DNA of 7,250 bases from Saprospiraceae bacterium (lineage in GTDB: Bacteria; Bacteroidota; Bacteroidia; Chitinophagales; Saprospiraceae): the NCBI GenBank assembly GCA_947441325.1, contig CANETR010000096.1:1-7250 (forward strand), given 5' to 3'. Within the stretch, counting starts at the first letter, position 1. The number at the start of each line of letters is the position of its first letter. Below the pieces are notes generated by a model. The model saw only the letters and a list, made by a program, of their open reading frames with translations, ran no database searches and had not been told where the DNA came from. Shown piece by piece: positions 1-5,531 of the stretch. A program made the position numbers and the translations under genes.

Positions 1-303
1 GGCAACCTAATCCCTCCCTATCCTGATGTTGAATTTGGAGCACATTTCCATACAACAGCCAGCACATGGCAGGAAAAAATTGAGGCTGCTTACCGAAATG
101 GCTGCAAAAGATTTGATGGGGCAATAAAAGGCTATGGCGGCTGCCCTATGGCAAAAGATGAACTTACAGGTAATATGCCGACAGAAAACCTTATTTATTA
201 TTTCAACAAAAACAATGAAGTATTAAATCTGAACGAGGCAGCCTTTCAGGAATCACTAGAATATGCTGTTGAATCTGTTTTTCCAGAAAAGAATGTCAAC
301 TAA
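1..303 (+). CDS. Hydroxymethylglutaryl-CoA lyase-type enzyme, C-terminal part (5' truncated)
   Basis: The frame is open from base 1 to a TAA at 301-303 and gives the last 100 residues of a protein. It carries the C-terminal hallmarks of the HMG-CoA lyase family, which has a TIM-barrel fold. These are an HxH pair (AHFH, visible residues 14-17) that binds the divalent metal, the loop GYGGCPMA (44-51) with the catalytic cysteine at visible residue 48, and GNMPTE (57-62). The known reaction splits HMG-CoA into acetyl-CoA and acetoacetate, the last step of leucine breakdown. The residue after the HxH pair is Thr where the human enzyme has Asp, so a related acyl-CoA lyase of the same superfamily is possible. 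The N-terminal part lies before the window. A 112-base gap and a promoter-like site separate it from the next gene, so it probably belongs to a different transcript. Confidence 0.85.
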   Translation, partial: GNLIPPYPDVEFGAHFHTTASTWQEKIEAAYRNGCKRFDGAIKGYGGCPMAKDELTGNMPTENLIYYFNKNNEVLNLNEAAFQESLEYAVESVFPEKNVN

Positions 304-319
304 TTTCATCATTTCTACC

Positions 320-339
320 TAATTTATAAATATAAATTA
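320..339. repeat. AT-only perfect inverted repeat after the lyase gene
   Basis: Arms TAATTTAT and ATAAATTA are perfect complements around a 4-base AAAT loop. All eight pairs are A-T and no T run follows directly, so it would make a weak terminator at best. It lies in the 112-base gap between the lyase stop and the next gene, before the candidate promoter. It could be a protein-binding site or a chance product of AT-rich sequence. Confidence 0.35.
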
Positions 340-346
340 TAGCTCC

Positions 347-380
347 TTTGATTAGTTTTTTCAAAAATTACTTAATATTG
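347..380 (+). promoter_or_regulatory. Candidate Bacteroidota-type promoter for the 416-2405 operon
   Basis: TTTG at 347-350 is followed after 22 bases by TAATATTG at 373-380. This matches the Bacteroidota -33/-7 pattern (TTTG, then TAnnTTTG) with one mismatch in the -7 element. It lies 35 bases before the ATG at 416, leaving a short leader. The assignment rests on pattern matching only. Confidence 0.45.
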
Positions 381-415
381 CAGCTGAATAGATAAAACTC
401 GAAAAATTATACAAA

Positions 416-1111
416 ATGAAATACGTATTTGTCGCAATTTTTGCAATCGCAGTAGTTGTTTTGTCATACTTTATTTATGACAGCATTCGCCGTCCGGTAA
501 ATTTTAAAAGTACCTGGGACAGCAGAAAAGTAATTGTACACAAACAACTGGAAGATATTGTAGAATTACAGAAAATGTACAAGTCATTGCACGGGGATAG
601 TGCTTATGCAGGAAGCTTTGATGATATGTTGAGTACCTTTCTCAAGGACAGTTTCTCGATTCTAAAAATAGAAGGTGACCCTTACGATACTTTAAAAAAG
701 GCTGATACCGTTAGTGTGCTCCTTGCTGCTAAAGACTCCCTATTCGGTCACATGGCTAAGGTTGGCTATCTCAAAATGGAAGATTTTACTAAGAATAAAT
801 CCGACAATGCCTATATAGAAAACAAAGTTAAAGAATATATTACCAAAATGAGATTTGTACCATTCTCTGAGGACAAATCTAAAAAAACACCCGCAAAGGA
901 GTTTGAAATTAAAAGTGGTACTATAGCGCTTGAAGGAAGCCGACTTGCATCAAATTTTGCTACGCCTACCTTTGAGGTTGCCACAACAGTGGGAACTTAC
1001 ATGCCAGAGTTTGACCCCAAAGAATACAGTATGTACAATTCCGAGTTCGATCCTAAAAAAGTCATCAAGGTCGGTGATTTATATAAAGCAATAACTTCTG
1101 GTAATTGGTAA
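416..1111 (+). CDS. Single-pass membrane protein of unknown function, pseudopilin-like outline
   Basis: The protein has 231 residues. Residues 3-20 form one hydrophobic segment with only a Lys before it. A predicted long charged helix follows (about 33-60), and then a soluble region of about 170 residues that would lie outside the cytoplasmic membrane. Visible sequence points are SFDDML (67-72), EGDPYDT (86-92) and a repeated EFDPK (198-202 and 210-214). I recall similar proteins with a GDPxDT motif beside DUF3822 genes in Bacteroidota, but I know no function. The N-terminal membrane helix running into a long helix resembles type II secretion or type IV pilus pseudopilins. However, there is no prepilin peptidase site and no Glu at +5, so that link is structural speculation. 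The gene starts the operon with DUF3822 and rsmD, and its last 7 bases overlap the next reading frame. The ATG at 416 has no Shine-Dalgarno sequence, which is usual for this phylum. Confidence 0.75.
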   Translation: MKYVFVAIFAIAVVVLSYFIYDSIRRPVNFKSTWDSRKVIVHKQLEDIVELQKMYKSLHGDSAYAGSFDDMLSTFLKDSFSILKIEGDPYDTLKKADTVSVLLAAKDSLFGHMAKVGYLKMEDFTKNKSDNAYIENKVKEYITKMRFVPFSEDKSKKTPAKEFEIKSGTIALEGSRLASNFATPTFEVATTVGTYMPEFDPKEYSMYNSEFDPKKVIKVGDLYKAITSGNW

Positions 1112-1869
1112 ATAAAATCATAGATAAACAGTACATGGATCTAAGCAATGTACTTTTAAATGAACTAAACCTATCCCTCCTTATCGGTCCGGATAGGTTT
1201 ACTTATTTGGTCTATTCAAAAAAAAATAGTGAAATTTTGCAGTTAGGGTTTTACACTGCCCATATTTCAGTGGATAATTTAGAACAGCTGCTTTCAAATA
1301 TTACTGAGGCGGGAATCGAACTTAATCGTTTAGATTCAATCGATTGCGCATTTCATCATTTTGACATCATCAAGAACAGGAATTTTCAATCGAGCAGCAG
1401 TGCTGATTTTAGACTATTCGACTATTACAATGAAGCTGTGCATTGTAAAAATTATTTAGCGGAGCATTTTCCAGGTGTTAAGTTTAAAGACAGTCAAACT
1501 ATTTTACTCAGTGCTTTTAATAAAACATACAGTGAAAAAACCGCTATTTTAAGCTATTGGCAATCAGGTAAATTATTCATGTGGTCGCTTAGCTTTGGGC
1601 TTACTGAGGAAAAAGTTGAAAGGGAATTTATAAGTAGCGAAGATGTACTTTACCATGTTTTACATTTTTATAAATCAGCAGGATTTAATGTCCAAAAAGA
1701 CAAATTTTACATTGCTGGTGAATTGAGTGAAGACTCGACTATCTATAAACGCTTATTTAATTACGTAGCCAATAACGAATTTGTAAAAAATCCGTCAGCG
1801 TTAAAGCTTAATACTGATGAAGAATTGCCCGAACAGCTTTTTTTTGACATTTTATCCCTTACATTATGA
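1105..1869 (+). CDS. DUF3822-like protein, possible actin/ASKHA-like fold
   Basis: This 254-residue soluble protein has no catalytic motif I can name. Its position directly before and overlapping rsmD, and its pattern (start IIDKQYMDLSN, then LSLLIGPDRFTYLVY at 23-37, and FYIAGELSEDSTIY at 201-214), fit the Bacteroidota family DUF3822. The first pattern looks like the opening beta hairpin of the actin/Hsp70/PilM fold, and the second like its late glycine-containing phosphate loop, but the usual acidic and glycine-rich ATP motifs are weak. Any nucleotide binding is therefore uncertain. The start chosen is TTG at 1105, which overlaps the previous stop by 7 bases and keeps the family-like N-terminus. 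The alternative is ATG at 1135, 10 residues shorter. The stop overlaps the rsmD start by 4 bases (ATGA), which suggests translational coupling. The gene contains a run of nine A (1217-1225) and one of eight T (1838-1845). Confidence 0.75.
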   Translation: MVNKIIDKQYMDLSNVLLNELNLSLLIGPDRFTYLVYSKKNSEILQLGFYTAHISVDNLEQLLSNITEAGIELNRLDSIDCAFHHFDIIKNRNFQSSSSADFRLFDYYNEAVHCKNYLAEHFPGVKFKDSQTILLSAFNKTYSEKTAILSYWQSGKLFMWSLSFGLTEEKVEREFISSEDVLYHVLHFYKSAGFNVQKDKFYIAGELSEDSTIYKRLFNYVANNEFVKNPSALKLNTDEELPEQLFFDILSLTL

Positions 1870-2405
1870 GGATAATAAGCGGAAAATTGAAAGGCCGTAG
1901 ATACGATATGCCTTCTGAGGGTTGGAAAACCCGTCCAACAACTGACATTGCACGCGAAGGACTTTTCAACATTTTACAACATAGCATTGTTTTGGATGAT
2001 ATCATTGTTCTTGACCTATTTGCAGGTTCGGGCAGTGTTGGTTATGAGTTTTTATCCAGAGCGGCAGAAAAAGTAACTTTTGTGGACAAATTTGGCGGAT
2101 GTATCAATTTCATCAAAAAAAATCTAAAAATCTTTGATATTGAGGCAAATGCAGAAGTTGTAAAATCAGATGTTTTTCAGTTTCTTCAAAAGTCATCTGC
2201 CGAAAGCTACGACATTATTTTTGCCGATCCGCCCTATGCTGACCATGAAATGATGAAAATTCCGGACCTGGTTTTTGAAAAAAATCTCTTAAAAGGTGAA
2301 GGTCTTTTAATCATTGAGCACGATGAAAGACATAATTTCGAAAAACATTCTAACTTTGCCTTTTTAAGAAAGTACGGACAATCTCAGTTTAGCTTTTTTA
2401 AATAA
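1866..2405 (+). CDS. rsmD: 16S rRNA (guanine-N2) methyltransferase RsmD
   Basis: The 179-residue length is normal for RsmD, which methylates G966 (E. coli numbering) of 16S rRNA in the small subunit, using S-adenosylmethionine. Visible motifs are the N-terminal MRIISGKLKGR, the RNA-contacting RPTTDIAREGLFNIL (23-37), the AdoMet-binding motif I VLDLFAGSGSVG (48-59), an acidic end of the second strand (FVDK, 72-75), and the catalytic DPPY (121-124) typical of amino-N methyltransferases. It is the third gene of the operon and its ATG overlaps the DUF3822 stop. There is no terminator before ccsA 36 bases downstream, so some read-through into ccsA is likely. All key residues are present and nothing suggests decay. 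Confidence 0.95.
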   Translation: MRIISGKLKGRRYDMPSEGWKTRPTTDIAREGLFNILQHSIVLDDIIVLDLFAGSGSVGYEFLSRAAEKVTFVDKFGGCINFIKKNLKIFDIEANAEVVKSDVFQFLQKSSAESYDIIFADPPYADHEMMKIPDLVFEKNLLKGEGLLIIEHDERHNFEKHSNFAFLRKYGQSQFSFFK

Positions 2406-2406
2406 A

Positions 2407-2435
2407 TTGAACCGCGCTGAAATAAAATAAATTTG
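2407..2435 (+). promoter_or_regulatory. Candidate promoter for ccsA, giving a near-leaderless mRNA
   Basis: TAAATTTG at 2428-2435 is an exact match to the Bacteroidota -7 element TAnnTTTG, and TTG lies 18 bases upstream (2407-2409). Only six bases separate the element from the ATG at 2442, so transcription would start at or just before the start codon. The TTG inside this element (2433) is in frame with ccsA, but as part of the promoter it is unlikely to be the start codon. Confidence 0.5.
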
Positions 2436-2441
2436 CAACCC

Positions 2442-3491
2442 ATGAAACATTGGTGGAAAATACTAGCTGCTTTTCTCATTCTATATTCGCTGGTAGCAGG
2501 GATGCTTATCCCGCTTCGCAGCGGAATTGTTTCCGACAAATCGGCGATGACGCTCAAAACTGCAGCGAATCAAGCGCTCAAATTGCAATTTTACAATGCC
2601 AGATTTAAGGCGGAAGAAGCTGATCAAATAATAGCTCGTATAAGAATAGATTCCCAAAAAGCTATTTGTGCCGATGCCATAAAAATCAATTCTGCCAAAG
2701 AATTAGGTTTGGAATTTAATCTAGCCGGCCTTGACATCAAAAATATTCAAAGTCCATTCCCATTCGTTGAAATTGGCTCAAAAGAAAATGGTTATGTGTT
2801 CAGTTCAGTTTACCTGATTGCTGATAGCAGTAGCAGCTCAGATAAGCCCTTAAAAAATTGCGCGGCAGATTTTATAGCACCTACTAAAAAGGTTAGCTTT
2901 CCTTTTCTAAACATTTTGGAAGAGAGCATGCGAAATCTGTTTTTCCACGTTCCTATGTGGTTTGGTATGATGTTTCTGCTGTTGCTTTCTGTCATTTTCT
3001 CCATAAAACAGTTGGGCAAAGCCGATTCTTTAAAAAATGATACCAAAGCTAAATCTTTTGCCATGGTTGGTGTGCTCTATGGTGTTTTAGGCGTAGTTAC
3101 TGGCGCATTATGGGCAAAACATACCTGGGGTGCTTATTGGAGTTGGGATGTTAAACAAAACACCTCAGCGGTAGCATTACTCATTTATCTGGCTTATTTT
3201 GTACTGCGCAGTTCATTTGATGATGCAGATAAAAGGGCAAGGATTTCAGCCGCTTACAATATCTTTGCCTTTGCCACCCTAATTCCATTGTTGTACATCA
3301 TTCCAAGAATGGTGGATAGCCTTCATCCCGGGGCAGAGGGAAATCCGGCCTTTAGCAGTTATGACCTTGACAGTAGCCTGCGATTGGTCTTCTACCCTGC
3401 TGTAATCGGATGGATACTATTTGGCATTTGGATGGCCAACTTGGCTATAAGGGTTGAAAATATATGGGTCAGAAAAATGGAAACTCTATAA
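2442..3491 (+). CDS. ccsA: Cytochrome c biogenesis protein, CcsA/CcmC family, with a large inserted extracytoplasmic domain
   Basis: This 349-residue protein belongs to the haem-handling family that presents haem for attachment to c-type apocytochromes outside the cytoplasmic membrane. Membrane segments are predicted near 5-25, 166-188, 205-226, 242-256, 271-289 and 317-337, matching the six of CcmC. Family marks are FFHVP (167-171) with the first conserved His at 169, the tryptophan-rich haem-binding motif TWGAYWSWD (228-236), and SLHPG (293-297) with the second conserved His at 295. The odd part is residues 26-160, a soluble stretch between the first two membrane helices where the usual protein has only a short loop. 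Its alternating pattern and Ser-rich end suggest a beta-sandwich domain. I chose ATG 2442 over the in-frame TTG at 2433, because the TTG sits in a promoter-like element and MKHWWKILA is the typical family start. The gene is followed by a hairpin and then ccmD. Partners CcmB, CcmE and CcmF are not in the window. Confidence 0.88.
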   Translation: MKHWWKILAAFLILYSLVAGMLIPLRSGIVSDKSAMTLKTAANQALKLQFYNARFKAEEADQIIARIRIDSQKAICADAIKINSAKELGLEFNLAGLDIKNIQSPFPFVEIGSKENGYVFSSVYLIADSSSSSDKPLKNCAADFIAPTKKVSFPFLNILEESMRNLFFHVPMWFGMMFLLLLSVIFSIKQLGKADSLKNDTKAKSFAMVGVLYGVLGVVTGALWAKHTWGAYWSWDVKQNTSAVALLIYLAYFVLRSSFDDADKRARISAAYNIFAFATLIPLLYIIPRMVDSLHPGAEGNPAFSSYDLDSSLRLVFYPAVIGWILFGIWMANLAIRVENIWVRKMETL

Positions 3492-3500
3492 AACATTGAT

Positions 3501-3535
3501 AGCCAAAACGATAAATCAATATATTTGGCTTTTTA
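3501..3535 (+). terminator. Candidate intrinsic terminator after ccsA
   Basis: AGCCAAA (3501-3507) pairs perfectly with TTTGGCT (3524-3530) around a 16-base AT-rich loop, and the T run 3530-3534 follows at once. It starts ten bases after the ccsA stop. The stem is short and the loop is long, so termination may be partial. Confidence 0.5.
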
Positions 3536-3576
3536 AAACTAAATTGAACTGAGTTTAAAAATATAAATTGGATTAA

Positions 3577-3608
3577 TTTGTTATTTACTTTTAAAAATCT
3601 CAATTTTG
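3577..3608 (+). promoter_or_regulatory. Candidate promoter for the ccmD-like gene
   Basis: TTTG at 3577-3580 is followed after 20 bases by CAATTTTG at 3601-3608, one mismatch from TAnnTTTG. Its end is 14 bases before the ATG at 3623, which gives a very short leader. Placing a promoter here also argues against the longer reading frame that begins at TTG 3578. Confidence 0.4.
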
Positions 3609-3622
3609 CCACAAAATCAGCT

Positions 3623-3844
3623 ATGAAATTTATAATCAACTTTCTAATAATTGCCTTAATTAGCAGCTTTGGGAATTTCCTTCAGGCACAATCAGCTTCC
3701 ACAAAAACCGATTTTTTGGAAAGCACAGGTAAAATATATGTGGTAGTAGCTGTACTGGCTGTAATATTCATTGGCATTCTTTTTATGATGTACACCATCG
3801 AAAAAAGATTGGCAAAAATTGAAAAAGAAGATGGAGACATCTAA
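3623..3844 (+). CDS. CcmD-like small membrane protein
   Basis: The protein has 73 residues. Residues 1-23 form a signal peptide with a likely cut near LQAQ/S (20-24). A short spacer follows, then one membrane helix at about 37-56 (GKIYVVVAVLAVIFIGILFM) and a charged cytoplasmic tail with EKRLAKIEKE. In Bacteroidota, proteins of this shape directly after ccsA are called CcmD family. In the well-studied system CcmD is a small helper that binds the CcmABC haem export complex. Assignment rests on size, topology, the ...YTIEKRLAKIEKE tail and the gene position, since CcmD proteins have little sequence conservation. The start is ATG 3623. A longer frame from TTG 3578 would add 15 residues before the signal peptide and run through the promoter-like site, so it is unlikely. 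Confidence 0.75.
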   Translation: MKFIINFLIIALISSFGNFLQAQSASTKTDFLESTGKIYVVVAVLAVIFIGILFMMYTIEKRLAKIEKEDGDI

Positions 3845-3903
3845 AATAATTTGCATCGAAACAACTTTTAAATATTCTTTATTGACTAATTTAATCTAAT
3901 TCT

Positions 3904-5328
3904 ATGGCGGATAAACATTATAGCTTCTTCGAAGGTGTTGTCAAGAACTTTGACAGAGCTGCTCCATACAGTGGTCTAACAAATGGCCTCTTAGAGCAAA
4001 TCAAAGCATGTAACTCCATCTTCGCAATGAAGTTTCCGGTACGTCTCAATGACGGTGGCGATGTTGAAGTAATTGAGGCATACCGCGTTCAGCACAGTAA
4101 TCACAGAATGCCTACTAAAGGTGGCATCCGTTTCAGTATGGATGTTAATCAGGATGAAGTGATGGCACTTGCAGCGCTTATGACTTACAAATGCGCAGTT
4201 ATCGGCGTACCTTATGGCGGAGCCAAAGGTGGTGTAAAAATCGATCCAAAAAAATACACTGTTGAACAGTTGGAAAGAATTACACGCCGTTATACAGCAG
4301 AACTGGTACGTAAAAACTTTATAGGCCCTGGTCTTGATGTACCTGCTCCCGATTATGGAACAGGTCCTCGTGAAATGGCTTGGATTATGGACACTTACAT
4401 GACCCTAAAACATGGTGAGATGGACGGCGCTGGTTGCGTTACCGGAAAACCTGTTGAGCAAAACGGTATTGTTGGTCGTGCAGAAGCTACTGGCCGTGGC
4501 GTATTCTACGGTATCAGAGAAGCTATGTCTTTCGAAGATGACATGAAAAAATTGGGCTTGACCACAGGTACCAAAGGTAAAACAATGGTGATTCAAGGTA
4601 TGGGTAACGTAGGTTCTCACACTGGTCTTATCTCTATCAATGAAGGTGGAATCAAAGTAATCGGTGTAGCCGAATATGAAGGTTCTATCCACAACCCTGA
4701 AGGAATTGACATTGCGGCTTTACTTGAATTCCGCAAAAACACTGGTTCTATCGTAGGTTTCCCTGGAACAACTACGCTTGGACATCGTGGTGCTGCCTTA
4801 GAATTGGAATGTGATATTTTAGTTCCAGCAGCACTCGAAAATCAAATCAATGCCGAAAACACTTCCCGAATCAAAGCCAAAATTATTGCCGAAGCCGCAA
4901 ATGGTCCTGTAACTCCTGAAGCTGAAGAAGTATTACTCAAAAGAGGATGTCTTATCATTCCTGATATGTATATCAACGCTGGTGGTGTAACTGTTTCCTA
5001 TTTCGAATGGTTGAAAAACCTCTCCCACTCGACCTTTGGTCACATGGAAAAACGCTTTACGTCTAACCGTTATAATAATATGGTTGACCTTATCCTTCAA
5101 ATGACAGGAAAAGAACTGAGCCCTACACAACGTGCATTGCTAACAAATGGAGCTGATGAGTTGGATCTTGTTCGCTCTGGTCTTGAAGAATCTATGGTAC
5201 AAGCTTATCAGGGCATTAGAAAAACCTGGCAGGCGGATCCAAATATTCCTGACCTACGCACAGCTGCTTTTGTTTATGCAATTAAAAAAATTGGTGCCGA
5301 TTACCTGGCTATGGGTATTTGGCCATAA
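3904..5328 (+). CDS. gdhA: Glutamate dehydrogenase (Glu/Leu/Phe/Val dehydrogenase family), mitochondrial-type
   Basis: This 474-residue cytoplasmic enzyme reversibly deaminates glutamate to 2-oxoglutarate and ammonia. In the catalytic domain it shows the substrate lysine in MPTKGGIRFS (K72), the catalytic lysine in PYGGAKGG (K108) and the catalytic aspartate in VPAPD (D150). The dinucleotide fold begins at GMGNVG (232-237), and an acidic residue near the end of the second strand (E257) favours NAD over NADP, though that needs assay. Long stretches resemble animal mitochondrial GDH more than short bacterial enzymes: EVIEAYRVQHSNHRMP (55-70), GGVTVSYFEWLKNL (360-373) and DLRTAAFVYAI (450-460). 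Between YFEW (370) and LRTAA (451) lie 80 residues, about 40 more than in short bacterial hexameric GDHs, in the place of the animal antenna. Codons in the middle of the gene are biased (GGT, CGT, AAC, ATC), suggesting high expression. No clear own promoter is seen, so it may be read through from ccmD. A strong terminator follows. Confidence 0.93.
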   Translation: MADKHYSFFEGVVKNFDRAAPYSGLTNGLLEQIKACNSIFAMKFPVRLNDGGDVEVIEAYRVQHSNHRMPTKGGIRFSMDVNQDEVMALAALMTYKCAVIGVPYGGAKGGVKIDPKKYTVEQLERITRRYTAELVRKNFIGPGLDVPAPDYGTGPREMAWIMDTYMTLKHGEMDGAGCVTGKPVEQNGIVGRAEATGRGVFYGIREAMSFEDDMKKLGLTTGTKGKTMVIQGMGNVGSHTGLISINEGGIKVIGVAEYEGSIHNPEGIDIAALLEFRKNTGSIVGFPGTTTLGHRGAALELECDILVPAALENQINAENTSRIKAKIIAEAANGPVTPEAEEVLLKRGCLIIPDMYINAGGVTVSYFEWLKNLSHSTFGHMEKRFTSNRYNNMVDLILQMTGKELSPTQRALLTNGADELDLVRSGLEESMVQAYQGIRKTWQADPNIPDLRTAAFVYAIKKIGADYLAMGIWP

Positions 5329-5346
5329 ACATAATTCTAGTTTTCT

Positions 5347-5381
5347 AAAAGCGCTAAATCGACCGATTTGGCGCTTTTTTT
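5347..5381 (+). terminator. Strong intrinsic terminator after gdhA
   Basis: AGCGCTAAATC (5350-5360) pairs with GATTTGGCGCT (5365-5375) with one T-G wobble around a GACC loop, followed by seven T (5375-5381). The AAAA just before the stem pairs with the first T residues, so it could also stop transcription coming from the other side. It begins 19 bases after the gdhA stop. Confidence 0.9.
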
Positions 5382-5420
5382 ATTGCAGACCTATTATTTC
5401 AAATGTCTAGCGGAATATTT

Positions 5421-5435
5421 CAAAATAATATTTTG
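5421..5435. promoter_or_regulatory. 15-bp palindrome resembling an Lrp box, candidate autoregulatory operator
   Basis: CAAAATAATATTTTG is a perfect odd-length palindrome centred on base 5428. It agrees with 12 of 15 positions of the E. coli Lrp consensus YAGHAWATTWTDCTR. It lies 41 bases upstream of the -7 element of the lrp promoter and downstream of the gdhA terminator, where an autoregulatory site would be expected. AT-rich sequence makes partial matches easy, so binding is inferred. Confidence 0.45.
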
Positions 5436-5451
5436 TAAAAAATAGATTTTA

Positions 5452-5483
5452 TTTAGATATATTCAGAAAATTACTTATTTTTG
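5452..5483 (+). promoter_or_regulatory. Promoter of the Lrp-family gene
   Basis: TATTTTTG at 5476-5483 matches the Bacteroidota -7 element TAnnTTTG exactly. TTTA at 5452-5455, 20 bases upstream, is one base off the -33 TTTG. The gene behind a strong terminator needs its own promoter. The leader would be about 43 bases, with no Shine-Dalgarno sequence. Confidence 0.65.
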
Positions 5484-5531
5484 CAACTCGATTGAAATTA
5501 CCTCATTTACCACCAAATTTTATACTAAACT

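Noticed and set aside
2810..3064. Open frame of 84 codons on the - strand
   Set aside because: It lies wholly inside ccsA on the opposite strand and its translation has no family features. It is a shadow of the strong coding frame.
3564..3579. AAATT/AATTT inverted repeat before ccmD as an operator
   Set aside because: Arms of only five A/T bases in AT-rich DNA are expected by chance.
3578..3622. TTG start giving a longer CcmD-like protein
   Set aside because: It would place 15 residues before a clear signal peptide and begin inside a promoter-like site. ATG 3623 fits better.
3846..3853. ATAATTTG as a gdhA promoter
   Set aside because: It misses both fixed bases of the TA in TAnnTTTG and the nearest upstream TTG is 24 bases away. 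No convincing gdhA promoter is visible, so read-through from ccmD remains possible.
4405..5130. Two open frames on the - strand within gdhA
   Set aside because: Both are antisense to a well-conserved enzyme with biased codons, which often leaves the opposite strand free of stops. They show no recognisable domain.
5147..5410. 87-codon + strand frame across the end of gdhA
   Set aside because: It overlaps conserved GDH sequence in another frame and runs through the terminator hairpin, so it is not a gene.
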